DNA of 64,000 bases from Calocera cornea HHB12733 (GCA_001632435.1 KV424075.1:1-64000), one strand, 5' to 3'; counted from the stretch's first letter, positions 41,701 through 52,564 are shown. Numbers and translations: made by a program. Notes: a model not told the origin generated them from the sequence alone.

Positions 41701-43092
41701 AGGGGATGTTTGCCGATCTCACCCCCGCAAGTGCACACAAGACACCCGAGGGCGACTACGTTCTCCAGAACTCGAACGTCAAGATGACCTTCTCGAAGGG
41801 TCGCATTGTCAGCCTGTACGATATTGCGCTCAAGCGTGAGCTGATTCCCGAGGGCTTGACTGGCGGTCTGATTTACTTCAACGATCAACCTGGGTACTGG
41901 GATGCCTGGGATGTCGAAGTGCACCATCTCGAGGCACCTCACCCCGTTGCGTTCGAAGAGTTCGCCATCACGGAGAACGGACCCATCCGCGCTCAGCTTC
42001 AGACTCGCGTCAAGATTGGCAAGAGCACCATCGATATGTCCATTTCCCTCGACGCCACTCCCGGATCGCTCAAGGCTGATGCTCGCTCTGCCTTCCGTTT
42101 CGATGCTCGTGTCGATTGGCATCAGCGTCACGAGATTCTGAAGTTCGAAATCCCGCTCGACATCCATTCACCTAATGCGAACTTCGAGATGCAGTTCGGC
42201 TACGTGGGTCGGCCTACGCACAGGAACACGACTTGGGACATTGCGAAGTTTGAGGTTCCCGGCCACAAGTGGGCCGATCTGTCCGAGTTTGGCTACGGTG
42301 TTGCACTCTTGACTGAGAGCAAGTACGGCTATTCTGCGGACGGTCAGTACATGCGGATCAGCTTCCTGCGTGGCTCGACGAGTCCCGACGCAGAGCAGGA
42401 TCAGGGAGAGCATACATTCTCTTGGGCTGTCTACCCGCACGTCGGCAGTCTCGGAGATGCCGATATTCCTGGCGTCGCACGCGAGTTCAACTACCCCTTG
42501 CATCGTACGTATTCCTACTTCCATGTGCATGGCGTTGGCTTATTTCCGTTTCAGTCCGCTATATCCCCGACAGCTCGTCGCTGTCGAGCATGACTGCTCT
42601 GACCAGGGAGGTACCATTCTCCGTGGAGGGGGCACCGGGCGTCATCATCGACACTGTCAAGCGCGGAGAGGATGACAAGTTCGACAGTCATCACACCGGT
42701 GCTACGACCATTGTGGTTCGTCTGTATGAGGCGTATGGCGGCCATGCTACCGCCAAACTGCGGATGTGAGTACAACGGCACCCTGTTCTTGTCCGTTCTG
42801 ACGGGTATAGATCGAGCCGTGTACCTGTATCAAAGGCCAGCATCACGAACATCTTGGAAGACGAACTCACTCCCCTGGAGCTGTCCCGTGCGCCGTCGGC
42901 GGGGCAGGGTGAGGACACCATCCTGGAACTCCCCTTCCGCGGCTTCCAGATCGTCACCGTCAAGCTCACGATCGACGCTGGTCTGCTCTCGAGGCCCTCG
43001 AGCGAGTCGGGGTGAGCCTGGTTCGCTTGCGTTCATCCCTCCAAGAACCTCGCTCACACAGCGTTTCAGGAGCCCAAGTAGAGAATGGGTAA
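38741..43092 (+). CDS. AMS1: Alpha-mannosidase, GH38 (vacuolar/cytosolic AMS1 type)
   Basis: Hydrolyses alpha-mannosides, acting on free oligosaccharides and in the vacuole (family knowledge). The start ATG 38741 gives [18 protein letters not shown]. Splicing joins [20 protein letters not shown]. Catalytic and zinc-binding motifs are clear: [33 protein letters not shown] and [20 protein letters not shown]. The C-terminal beta domains run to [10 protein letters not shown] at 43092. The gene has more than ten short introns, and a probable 2-nt micro-exon at 39173-39174 is needed to keep the frame. The length, roughly 1,100 residues, is normal for AMS1. No signal peptide is seen, consistent with the unconventional Cvt-type delivery known for yeast Ams1. 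Confidence 0.93.
39173..39174 (+). other. Probable 2-nt micro-exon of the AMS1 gene
   Basis: The exon before ends FGPS plus one T, with a good GTGAGT donor at 39114. The downstream exon begins ACAAACCACTGG after an acceptor near 39228. Family conservation demands SWTNHW, so codon TGG needs two G's between. Exactly GG lies between a TTGCAG acceptor (ending 39172) and a GTACGC donor (starting 39175). Confidence 0.6.
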
Positions 43093-43346
43093 AGGTTGCA
43101 AGAGGGTCTGTATGATGCCGATGAACGCGTTGAAGTCCAAAAATGCCAAAATCTTCCATAGCTACATGTTGTCGACTCGATATGACCATTGCATAACCCA
43201 TGTCAGTTAACACCTAGTGTGAACAGGAAGCAGTCTAGGACACATCAATCCCAAAGCAGTTGAGGAACGTTATGCACAGGGTAGGGTGCGAACGCTGAGC
43301 AACGGAATCAAATGGCACCACGCATTCTCATTGCAAAATGCAACTC

Positions 43347-43428
43347 AGGTCATGCCGGGATTCGAACCCGGGTTGTGGGAAATCCAACTAGTCAAAATCC
43401 CACGTCTTAACCTCTGGACGACACAACC
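43347..43428 (-). tRNA. tRNA-Gln(TTG) with a ~10-nt intron
   Basis: On the minus strand, GGTTGTG at the 5' end (43428) pairs with CATGACC at the 3' end, with two G-U wobbles and discriminator U as in eukaryotic tRNA-Gln. The D arm is GTC/GAC with AGAGGTTAA in the loop. The anticodon stem TGGGA/TCCCA closes a loop with TTTTGA, giving anticodon TTG. About 10 nt (CTAGTTGGAT) sit one base 3' of the anticodon, the canonical intron position. The T arm is CCGGG-TTCGAAT-CCCGG, with a perfect B box. The mature length is 72 nt. Confidence 0.9.
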
Positions 43429-43569
43429 TTTCAGACCGACGGCTCCAAACTTGAGCCCATGTACCGCTGGCACGACACAGCCACTCCGACGGGTAACTGT
43501 TGCGGGGAACTCTGTGCCGGCTTTGTTCGGAAGTCTTTCCAGCAACGGCCATCTACACAGCGAGAGACA

Positions 43570-44310
43570 ATGTCGGGCGACCTCGTGCTGTACGACGTGT
43601 ACTCGAAGCTCGATCCGCCCCAATGGTCGTCGAACGCGTTGCGCACGCGGCTCGCGCTCAACTTCCTCCAACTGCCCTTCGACACCGTCTTCCTCTCCTA
43701 CCCAGACATCGAGGGCCACCTGTCCAAGCTCGGGCTCGCGCCGAACAGCCCCCCGCCGTACGAGGCCCGCCCGCGGTACACGCTCCCCGTGATCAAGGAC
43801 GGGGACAAGTTCGTCAGCGGCAGCTTCGAGATCGCCCTGTACCTGGCGAGGACGTACGCGGCGCGCGGGACGCGCACGGCGCTCTTCCCGCATAACACCG
43901 TCCCGCTTGCGCGGCTCGTCGCGGACTACCTGAACGACAACGTGCTCTCGCACGCGAGGAAGATTGTCCTCCCGCGCGTGCCGACGTGGCTCGACGAGCG
44001 GGGCGCCGCCTACTTCCGCACGACGCGGCGCAAGTGGCTCGGTGTCCCGCTGGAGGAGTACTACTCGGGCCTGAGCGAGCAGGCCAAGATCCGCATGGAC
44101 GTGCTCAGGGGGCTCGACGGGATCTCCGCCATGCTGAGGGATCACCCCGAGGGCCCGTTCTTACAGGGCGAGGAGTGCGGGTACGCCGACCTGCAGATCC
44201 TCGCCGTCATGGCTTGGATCAAGCAGGGCGACCCGGACACGTGGAACACGGCCCTGGAGAGCCCGGAGATGCGGGCGCTCTGGGACGCGGGGAAGGCGTG
44301 GCTCGCTTGA
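43570..44310 (+). CDS. Glutathione S-transferase-like protein
   Basis: An intronless 246-residue frame. ATG 43570 (MSGDLVLYDVYSKLDPPQWS) is preferred over an upstream in-frame ATG at 43459, which overlaps spacer next to the tRNA. The N-terminal thioredoxin-like half contains SSNALRTRLALNFLQLPFDT, then the cis-Pro region YTLPVIKDGDKFVSGSFEIA, matching the GST V-P-x-L...G-x-x-x-x-S/E-S pattern. The C-terminal half is all-helical, with GYADLQILAVMAWIKQG near the end. It resembles the fungal GSTs related to bacterial etherases (GSTFuA-like), implicated in detoxification of wood-derived compounds; the exact class is uncertain. Confidence 0.85.
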   Translation: MSGDLVLYDVYSKLDPPQWSSNALRTRLALNFLQLPFDTVFLSYPDIEGHLSKLGLAPNSPPPYEARPRYTLPVIKDGDKFVSGSFEIALYLARTYAARGTRTALFPHNTVPLARLVADYLNDNVLSHARKIVLPRVPTWLDERGAAYFRTTRRKWLGVPLEEYYSGLSEQAKIRMDVLRGLDGISAMLRDHPEGPFLQGEECGYADLQILAVMAWIKQGDPDTWNTALESPEMRALWDAGKAWLA

Positions 44311-44360
44311 TTAGCAGTAGCAGATGTAACGTAAACATGAAAGTACAAGCCGGACTCCGT

Positions 44361-46331
44361 TCAATGTTCCTGCATCTGCATGTCCGAGACATCGCCGGCC
44401 TTGTGGTGCAGCTTGCTGCTCGTCGGCGAAGTGGGGCTCTGCTGGACACCCATCCTGGGCGTCTTGGGCACGAGCGTGGGCGAGCTGAGGAAGGGCGAAA
44501 CCAGGCCCTCGACAGCTTCCTCGCCGCTGTCGAGCGTGATGACCTGCGCGTCTGCGAGAGGCAGCATGGGCTCATCGTCGTCCAGGGTAAGATCGATCAC
44601 ATCTCCTCGCGCCCGCATGTCAGCACGACGAGTCAGCCGAGGACAACTGCACATACCGGAATTCTCGCCAGTGGGGACCGCGCCCAGCACACCCCGGATC
44701 ACATCCTCCACATCGGGCAGCGTCCCGTCGGAGGAGGACATGGACGCGGACCGGCTCGGGAGCGGGCCGCGGGAGGAGATGATGCGCCGGATGGTGGGCA
44801 TGGACGGTGGTATTGGTCTGCCGGTTCCTTGAGCGGGCTGGCGCGAGCTGCCGGTGGTGCTGGTGGTGCGCGGGTGGGAGGCGCTCGATGTGGGCGTGGT
44901 GAGAGCGGGCGGAGGGGCGCGGGAGCGGGCCGCGCTGCTGTGTGAGGTGGGTTTCTTGGGAGAGGAAGGTTTGGTAGGCTTGGCAGGTTTGGTAGGGGAG
45001 CAGAGCGCGACCGGCGCGCGGGTGGTGCGAGGTCCTGCAGGGGTGTTTGTGCTCGTAAAAGGATCCCTGCGGGCCGTCGCTGATGCAGGATTAGGGAGGG
45101 CCGGAGCAGCATCAGAAGCGCGAGGAGTAGCGTTAGCATCGGGCGGCTGGCGAGCGGCAGCATCCGCCCCGCGCGGCCCAGCGCTGGGCGGCGCCTTCAC
45201 AGGCGTGTTCGGGTCGTCCAGCGCGCGCAGCAAGCGGGAGGCAGCTAGTACCGCTGGGTCCAGTTTCGCACGCACGGTCCAAGGGGTGGCAGCAGGAGCG
45301 CGGGCGGAGTGGGCGGCGCGCGGGGTGGAGAGCGGGCCGAGGATGGGGATGGGGAGGGGGAGGGGGTCTTCGTCCTCCGAGTCGAGCGTTATGGGGTCGA
45401 GCGAGGAGCCGAGGGAGGGGCGCGCTCGGACCGGCGAGCAGGAGGTGAGGGGGGCGCGCTGCGCCTCCGGGTCCTGGGCGGGGAGGGGACGGGAAGGGGC
45501 GAGAGCGGAGGCGGTGGGCCGGGGGGAGGAAGCATATGTGCGCGAGGCGGGCGGGGGGGGGGGCAGGGCGGGAGAGGGGAGACGGGGACGGTGGGGCGGG
45601 GCCAAGCGGGGTGGGGAGAGGCGGTGCGTGGGGTGTGGCGAGAGGGGCGAGGGGGTGCGCGGGAGGGGCGAGGTCGGCACAGATGAGAATGATGCGCCCG
45701 CGCGGCGGCGGGGCGACGGCGATCGTTCCGGAGAAGTGAGGAGCCAAGCGGGCGGCGGGTCCGGAGGGAACGCAGGCGGAACCGGCACCGCCGACGCATC
45801 GCGAGTCGGGAACGCGAAGCGTCTCGCACCCGTGCCGGTGCCGGTGGGCGTCACGGGCCGCTCGTACGGCGAGATGCGCACGGGGCGGAAGTGCTGCGAG
45901 AGGGTTAGGGGGACTGGCCGCCTAGCGGTGGTGCTGAGAGTACTGGCAGGGCCGGGCGGTGGCCGGCTTGATCCTGGCCCAGCAGCGATGGCCGGCTGCG
46001 AGCGAAAGCCGGAGGGCGTCGTCCCGCGAGAGGAGAAGATCTGGCTCTCCTCCTCCGAGTCCATGAAGATGTCTACATCCTGGTCCTGGTCCTGGTCCTG
46101 GTCCTGGTCCTGGTCCTGGTCCGTCCCGGCCTGGGAGTCTATATGCGGGTTTACATTGAGATTAGATATTACTAGGAAGAAGGGCGGGGGAGGGGGAGGA
46201 GCGGCCTACTGACCCGTGTCCTCGAGAGGGGTCCAGGTCGAGCCTAGCGGGTCGGAGGGCTCGGCGGGGTAGGGAATGGAGGGCGCTGCGGAGGGGGCGC
46301 GCATCCATGCTCCGAATGCGCTTTGTGGCAT
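44361..46331 (-). CDS. Disordered Pro/Ser-rich protein with several SUMO-interaction-like motifs
   Basis: ATG 46331 (MPQSAFGAWMRAPSAAPSIP) is joined by an intron (~46214-46138) to an exon that opens with a (Asp-Gln)7 run and MDSEEESQIFSS. The rest, to 44361, is one open frame. The protein is about 625 residues, strongly Pro/Ser/Arg-rich. Three short hydrophobic-acidic motifs fit SUMO-interaction motifs: DPITLDSEDED, GDVIDLTLDDDE and QVITLDSGEE. No RING finger or other folded domain is visible. A SUMO-dependent scaffold is inference; the role is unknown. A shared promoter region of 337 bp separates it from the divergent Vps3844-type gene. Confidence 0.65.
46078..46122 (-). repeat. Hexanucleotide coding repeat, (Asp-Gln)7
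   Basis: Seven tandem TCCTGG/CCAGGA hexamers lie in the second exon of the SIM-rich protein, encoding alternating Asp and Gln on the minus strand. The perfect repetition suggests a length-variable site. Confidence 0.9.
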
Positions 46332-46668
46332 CTAGTGAGCGGGTGTGATGAGAGGGTCACGTGGGGATGAAGACAAGACAGAGGAGAGGGGGAAAGGAGG
46401 TATGAGCGGAAAGGGGAGTATCCAGCGAGACGGGTATGAGCAGGAAGGGAAGCGAAAGGGGGACGGCGGGAAGCCGCGCGGGGCGAGAAGCACATTGTGC
46501 TCAGCAGCCATGTTCGGGCAACTTCCCGCTTCTGTCTCAAAGAGGCAACCATGGGCGGCTGTGCTGCGACGATTGGTTCCGCGACGTCACTCGTCCGCGC
46601 CCTTTCAAGTTGCTCCGAGTGTACAGTCGTGCATCCGTACTGACCACGCACGACGGGCGAGTGCAGCA
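46332..46668. other. Divergent promoter region
   Basis: 337 bp between divergently transcribed genes (minus from 46331, plus from 46669). Purine-rich on the left. No specific regulatory sites could be assigned. Confidence 0.5.
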
Positions 46669-47897
46669 ATGGCCCTCCTCGCCCTCCTCCTCGCAGCGCT
46701 CATCCCCGCCGCCCTCGCAACCGCACCCACCACCCCGCCCCAGCCAGGCGCCATAGTCTACCTCCACCCCCCGCCCCCGCACATCCACACCCGCCCAGGC
46801 CGCCCCGCCCTCTCCCCCTCCCAAGCCCACGCCGTCCTCTCCTACCACATCGGCCTCGACCGCTGGATCGCCCTCAAGCAGAGCGGACAGTGGATCGACG
46901 AGCTCGTGCGCCCGCCACAGGCAGAGCACGGCGACATCGTCAGCGCTCCACACGCCGGCCTGCTCCTGCTCGTGGAGAGCGATAGCCCCGACGGTGCGTG
47001 GTGCTTCGAGCGTGTGTGTGTGTGTGTGTGCCGGATCCGGGCTGACACGCAGCAGAAATACTGCCGCGCCAAGAAGCAGCATTCACGATCCCCTTCTCCC
47101 TCCCGCGCGCGACGTACACCTCCCTGCTAGCGACGTACGCCGCCCGCCTCGCCCTCCTCTCCCCGACCGCGGCATTCTCAACAGCGTACAACGCCTCCTC
47201 GCGCCCCCCCGCGCCCCTCCTCGCAGCACTCGACATGCACCCCTCGCCCGCGGCGCAGCGCGTCGAGCAGGGCTTGCAGAAGCTCGCGGCGTACGCGGAC
47301 TGGGTCGACGCCGGCGGACCCACGGGCGGCGTCGTGGAGCTGCGCGGGCTGGGGCAGCTCAAGACGGAGAACGAGCGGGCGTACGAGGAGGCGCGGAGCG
47401 TGCTCGACGCGGCGCTCACCGTCGTAAGTACCTTGCTACAAACCCCAAACCCGTTGAAGGCCTGCTGATGGGCCCGTGCGCAGCCCGCCCTGGCGAACCA
47501 CAACTACGCGCTGCTCGTCCTCCCCGCCACCTCGCCTGCCAACCCGCTCCTCGCCCAGTCCTCCTCCTCCTCCTCGTGCTACACCACCTCCCAGTCCTGC
47601 GAGTCCTCCACCTCCTCCTGCTCCGGGCACGGCCACTGCGCCTCAACAACGCGGGCCGGGCGGACCTGCTACGTCTGCACGTGCTCCAAGGCGCTCGCCC
47701 TCGCGGGGCAGACCACCTCCTGGGCGGGCGACAAGTGCGACAAGGTCGACATCTCCGGCAGCTTCACCCTGTTGCTCGGCGCCACACTCTTCATGCTCGC
47801 CCTCGCCGTCGGCAGCGTCATGCTGCTCTGGGGCGTGGGCGAGCAGCCCCTGCCCAGCACCCTCTTTGGCGCCCCGCCGGGGACGAAGCGGGAGTAG
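46669..47897 (+). CDS. Vps3844-family membrane protein
   Basis: Three exons (46669-46993, 47080-47423, 47484-47897) give 360 residues. The first ~19 residues (MALLALLLAALIPAALAT) are a signal peptide. A lumenal region follows. The C-terminus carries the diagnostic Vps3844 module: Cys-rich EGF-like CYTTSQSCESSTSSCSGHG and CYVCTCSK, then WAGDKCDKVDISGSF, a transmembrane helix (LLLGATLFMLALAVGSVMLL) and the short tail GVGEQPLPSTLFG. Fungal proteins of this type are ER/vacuolar-sorting membrane proteins of poorly known function. Intron 1 contains a GT microsatellite. A striking poly-G run lies 50 bp past the stop codon. Confidence 0.88.
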
Positions 47898-47945
47898 ACT
47901 GTGGACTGCAGACCTGCAGCACTCGGATGGCGGGGCGACGACAGG

Positions 47946-47946
<1 letters not shown>

Positions 47947-47991
<45 letters not shown>
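47947..47991 (+). repeat. 45-nt uninterrupted poly-G tract
   Basis: Forty-five consecutive G residues on the plus strand lie between the stop codon of the Vps3844-type gene (47897) and the stop of the convergent SDR gene (48232). If the 3' UTR extends through it, the mRNA would carry a G45 run able to form G-quadruplexes. The exact length may be affected by sequencing of a homopolymer. Confidence 0.9.
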
Positions 47992-48231
47992 CTGTCGACA
48001 GGCCGGCTCCTAACTTACACGCACGATCCAATATACGCAGTTCTTTATGGCTCAACGAACACGGACACAGTACATCCTCCCTCCCGTTGCACCGTGCACC
48101 GGCCGTGCCCGCTGGTGCGAACGTTCTTCCACGCCACGCCGGAATGTCCGCCGAGGGACAACGCGTTGCATTCCCCGCGGCTTTCTCTCTGCATCCCCGT
48201 GCTGCCCTCCTCCAGTATGTACGAATCTAGC

Positions 48232-49343
48232 TTACTTGCGCATGTACGGCGCGCCCTGCACGCTGTCCCACGTGAAGAACTCGCCGCTGAGCTCCTTCGC
48301 GCCGTTCACAGCGAGGTTGGCAAGCACCTGTCGCCCCATCAACCGAACAATCAGCAACATTCCCGCACATTCCCGCGTCTTCCGGGCGGGAGGGACAAAG
48401 GACGATGACTCACGTAGCCGCAATCGAGCGGGTTGACCATGTTGGGCTTGGCGCCCACGAAGAACGCGTGGTCGTCCGGCTTCATGGCCGTCGCGCCCAT
48501 GCTCCCGCGGATGCGCTCGACCATCTGCCCGTGCGCTGTGAGACCAGGCTGTGCGTGATTTGCGAGTGGGGAGGGAAGCGCTTACCCCCGTGTCGGCCAT
48601 GCCTGGGCAGACGGCGATGGAGGTGATGTCCGGCTCCTCGGTGGCGAATGTCCTGCACCCCTCCGCCTCAGCGTCTGCGTTGCCAAGCTGAGCTGATAAG
48701 GCCGGCCAGGCGCACCCACCTAGCAATCGCGTTCTCCGCGGCCTTGCTGGCATTGTAGCTCGCCCACGCGCCCCGCCGCTTCGTCGCCGCGCTCGAGCTG
48801 GTGAACACGACCCGGCCCTTGTTCGCCCGCAGCGCAGGCACGGCAGGGATCAGCGTGTTGAGCAGCGCGAGCACGTTCACGTTGAACACCTTGCTCCAGT
48901 GCGCGGGCGTCGACGCCGCAATCGTCGTCAGCTCGCAGACGCCCGCGTTCAGCATGAGCGCCGTGGGCGAGGGCTCGAGCGCGAGCGCCTTCAGCGACGT
49001 CGCGGGGTCCGTGCTGTGCAAGGGGTCAGGGATCCACGGGAATGGGAGGGGAGGGGACGGGGACGGGGGGGGCGTACATGTCGCCCTCGACGATCTGCAG
49101 GGCCTCGCCGTGCTTCGCCTTGAGCTTGTTGATGCCCTCGCTGAGGCTGATATCGATCGCGACGACCTTTGCGCCAAACTCCTCCAGCAGGACCTGCGTG
49201 ATGGCCAGGCCGATGCCACTGCGCCGCGGGAACCCTGGTCAGCTGCCAGATGAACGACCCGACGGGACGGGCGCTAAGCAGGCCTCTGAGGGGATTACGT
49301 ACTTCGCTGCGCCGGTCAGGATGATCCTGGGCTGGGTCGTCAT
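48232..49343 (-). CDS. Short-chain dehydrogenase/reductase (classical SDR)
   Basis: Start ATG 49343 (MTTQPRIILTGAAK), then an intron, then GIGLAITQVLLEEFGAKVVAI. Together these form the TGxxxGIG cofactor-binding motif of the Rossmann fold. Further landmarks are LMLNAGV (NAG), VFTSSSAA (catalytic Ser) and YNASKAAENAIA (catalytic Y-x3-K), then TSIAVCPGMADTG. It ends PYMRK at 48232. Four or five short introns. The family oxidises or reduces alcohols and ketones with NAD(P)(H); the substrate cannot be predicted. It resembles the fungal SDRs of the benzil-reductase/YIR035C-like group, a tentative placement. The length of about 260 residues is normal. Confidence 0.87.
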
Positions 49344-49917
49344 GTTCCTGGCTAGCGGTCAATACGTTATTGGGGGGGAGGGGACAAAGGAAGGCCAATC
49401 ACGCAATCGCTCAGGAGCTAGGGGAGGGCTGCAGGTGCTGGTGCTGGATGGAGATTGAGTGTCCTGCGCCGGGCCCTTGTCCGAACGCAATTTAAGCCGT
49501 GGCGATCCTCGCACTCCGACCCGATATCCGCTGCGCTGCGTGTGGCCATGTTTTAGATTACGAAGCGCCTGTGGCCGAGTCCTCCCACACGCCCGTCTGC
49601 CGGAAAGGGAAAGGGGACGGAGGGAGGAAATATCTGAATTGATTTGCTGAGATTTCACGCACATTGCGTTACCATCGCCCTAATCATGGACCTTATCGGC
49701 CGGCGCCGCCCGCCGGATGCGGCACTCGGCGCGTGATGGGCCGAACGTGATCGGCGTGCGCTCGATCGCCGCGAGAGGCACATGAAGAGCACAGCCACTC
49801 GTGGGACGAGCTTTGCAGGCACGCGCATCGGCTGCTCCTGCTGTGGCAGCATCAGCATCCCAGTCGCTCCGTGCTAGTGACCGCTGCAGCGGGTGCCTTC
49901 GCTGTCTGCCACACATC
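49344..49917. other. Divergent intergenic region
   Basis: 574 bp between the SDR gene (minus) and the FMC1 gene (plus). No supportable gene. It must contain both promoters. Confidence 0.5.
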
Positions 49918-50443
49918 ATGTCCACACCCCGATCGCTCTACCGGTCTATCCTGCGCGAGCTGCGCAAGTCCGTGCGTCCTCCCTCCTTCCCTCCTGCCCC
50001 TCCCTACCTGCTCTGACACGCCCTCCTCCTGCATACAGGCGACGACCCCGCGCGCCCAGCGCTCCCCAGCGATCGTCCTCCACCTCCGGCGGGTGTTCAC
50101 CGCCCCCGGCAAGACGCCGCAGGCGCTGCTGGACGATGCGCAGAACGCGCTTACGTTCCTGCACAGTCAGCGGACGTACAAGGTGCGTTCTGTCGCTCTT
50201 CTCCCCTCTCGCCCCCCCGTTCCACGCGCATCAGCGAAGCTCGTGCTGACCGCCGCCCGGCCACAGGAGCTCCTAGCGCGGTACAGCCCGCTCTCCGACC
50301 TGACGCCCGAGGAGCGCGTAAAGCTCACGGCCCGCCGCGTCGGGCTCGACACGCCGAGAGAGCACGATCCGCTCGCCCCGGGCCCACATCCGAATCCAGG
50401 GGTGCCGGACATGGCCACTGCGCTCGGGCTGATCCGTAAGTGA
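49918..50443 (+). CDS. FMC1: FMC1-like mitochondrial LYR protein (ATP synthase assembly)
   Basis: Exons 49918-49971, 50039-50182 and 50267-50443 encode 124 residues. The start MSTPRSLYRSILRELRK carries the LYR tripeptide followed by basic residues, typical of the LYR/Complex1 superfamily. The spacing and the later segments (HLRRVFTAP, then LLARYSP and ERVKLTARRVGLDTP) match the FMC1 branch, which in yeast helps assemble the F1 part of ATP synthase with Atp12. A GTAAGT donor overlaps the last codons, so an additional 3' exon is possible. Size and exon structure are normal for the family. The small basic protein would act in the matrix. Confidence 0.8.
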
Positions 50444-50788
50444 CTGTGACTGAGCGGGCGGGGCTTGGTGGGAGAGTTGGGTGGATTGGGTGGATTGGGA
50501 CGGGACGCAGGGCGAAGGCTCCCAGTCGAGGACTGCTGCTGCTATGTGCAGGTGCCTGAGTGCTGGGCTGCGCCCTGCAGGACCGCTTTGCACCTGGGGG
50601 AGCAAGCACACACCGCACATACCCTGCGCCTCACGACGAGGAGGCGGAGAACGGGCAAGGAGGAGGAGGAGGCATTCTTATTTCTCGCATCACTATTTAG
50701 CTACAGATAAAAACCCCAGTTTACACCTGCTGCCGGCCGATCAACCCACATGCACTATTACGGAGCGAGAGCGGGGGGCGGAGGGCGC
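50444..50788. other. Convergent intergenic region
   Basis: 345 bp between the 3' ends of FMC1 and the glyoxalase I gene. It contains three short GTTGGGTGGATT-type repeats near 50476-50500 and no gene. Confidence 0.5.
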
Positions 50789-51626
50789 TCAGGGCTTGGT
50801 CGGGTAGCCGATGATCTGGGGATGGGTTAGGGGGTGTCTGAGGGTGTGAAGCAGGGAAAGGGCGTACCTCGACCCAGTAGCTATATGCGCGCAGAATGGG
50901 AGCCTGGTCAGCATAGTTCCAAGTGGGATAGGGGGAGGGGGGACGCACCCGTCGGGGTCCAGGGCAAAGGCGATGTTCTTCATCCTGCCGTCGGAGAGCT
51001 TCTTCTGGAAGGGCACGCCGAGCCTCTCCAGGCGCGCGCACGCCGCCTCGACGTCGGGCGTCGCGATGCACGTGTGGCCGAAGCCGCGGCCGGGCTCGGC
51101 GTTGCCCGAGGCGTAGCCCTTGAAGGACGCGTCCGACTCGGTGCCGTGGTTGTGGGTGAGCTCGAGGAGGCCTGCGAACACGAGCACGGTCAGATCAGAT
51201 CGGATCGGGTGCATGCGGGGAACAGGACGCACCCTCGCGCGCGGAGCGGTACTTTGCCTTGTCCTCTGCGGTGTCGACGCCGTTGGAGGTGTCGTAGGCG
51301 AGGAAGTAGAGGGTGAAGTCGCCGCCCTTCATGGTGTCGATGAGCTCCATGCCGAGGATGTCCGAGTAGAAGTGGAGCGACGCCTTGGGGTCCTTGACGC
51401 GGATCATCGTGTGGTTGAACTGGGCATATGCGGTCAGTCAGTACCAGTAGCGAGCAGGGTGGTGTGGTGGGGGAGGAGGGGCGCGCACCCGGTAGCCGGC
51501 AGTCTCAGCTGAAGCAGGCATGTTGGATGCGTATCTGACGAAGCGGGGAATGGCACGGTGTGCGGGGCGCGGGAGGAGGCGGGGACGGAGGGCGGTGAGC
51601 GGTGAGCGGGCACAGGAGGGGAACAT
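50789..51626 (-). CDS. GLO1: Lactoylglutathione lyase (glyoxalase I)
   Basis: Converts the methylglyoxal-glutathione hemithioacetal to S-lactoylglutathione. This is the single-domain form, ~150 residues plus a leader. The core [11 protein letters not shown] (ATG 51521), [71 protein letters not shown] and [13 protein letters not shown] contains the four metal-ligand positions (His in NHTM, Glu in LELTHN, His in GHTCIA, Glu in WVEIIG). An upstream in-frame ATG at 51626 adds [20 protein letters not shown] and further Arg/Ala residues, which look like a mitochondrial targeting leader. Dual localisation by alternative starts is possible. Four short introns. Confidence 0.92.
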
Positions 51627-52564
51627 GCGCTGTTCGGGGTCGGCGGTGGGCCGTCCTACTTGTACTCCTGTGCGTCGTGGGCCAGCGGGGGCACCACCCA
51701 GAGGGCGACACGCTGGTCACGCAGGTGGAGGCGCCCGGACCAATGATACCGCGCCGCGGGGTCGGGGTCCATGGCAAGTGCTCACCCACCGGCTTCTCTC
51801 CGAGTCGCCAAAGTCAATCCACTCTACCACGCCCACATCCATATCCATATCCATATCCATATCCATATCCTCCCCTGCCGGCTCGTGAATACAGCGAATG
51901 CCCGTGAGTGGACGGCGGACGAGCGAGACACGCCTGCACCCCCTACTTAACCCAGTGGAGGCTCCCAAGCCCATCCATCCGCCACCTGGTGACTCTCCCG
52001 GCAAACCAAGCGGCACACTACGCGCGCGTGGCAAGGCGCCTCCACCTTTCTCCTCCCACTCCCACTAATGCCCTCTTGTTGATTGACCGCCCCCTGACGA
52101 ATCAGGCTTCCTAAAGGGATCAACGGCATCCACTGCATCCACTGAGATCCATGAGATAGACAGGTCAGGGAGATAGGCTTGCCCGGCCAGTGATGCTTCC
52201 CAAAGCCCTTTGGTTCACCCGGGTGGCGCACGGCGTCAGTGCGGCCTCCAGCCTGAGCAGCGTGACAGCTGAGGCACGCCTCGGCGCTATGGAATCCCAT
52301 GCGTGTACTCGCAAACCCTTGGCGATCGCGATCGCGATCGATAGGCGCCGTATCCGGGCACTTTTACTATGCTGAACAACCCACAACCCACAACCAACGC
52401 CATGCGGGCTACATATCTTATTATTGCAGCCGACCTCGATCCGGCACATTGTGATTTGGTTTCTTTCTTCGTCGACTCGGACTGGGACTTGCCAATGCTA
52501 CAATGGATAATACAATGACATCCCCGTAGCCAGCTCGGCCGCTGTCCGCTCAAGTTCGCTGAGC
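51627..52564. other. Intergenic region with ATATCC microsatellite
   Basis: 938 bp with no supportable gene. It contains the promoter of the glyoxalase gene, the ATATCC repeat at 51837-51870 and GCGATC repeats near 52323-52340. The 3' end of the ERCC1 gene follows. Confidence 0.5.
51837..51870. repeat. ATATCC hexanucleotide microsatellite
   Basis: Five perfect tandem ATATCC units (51841-51870), preceded by a partial unit, lie about 210 bp upstream of the first glyoxalase start codon. Confidence 0.9.
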
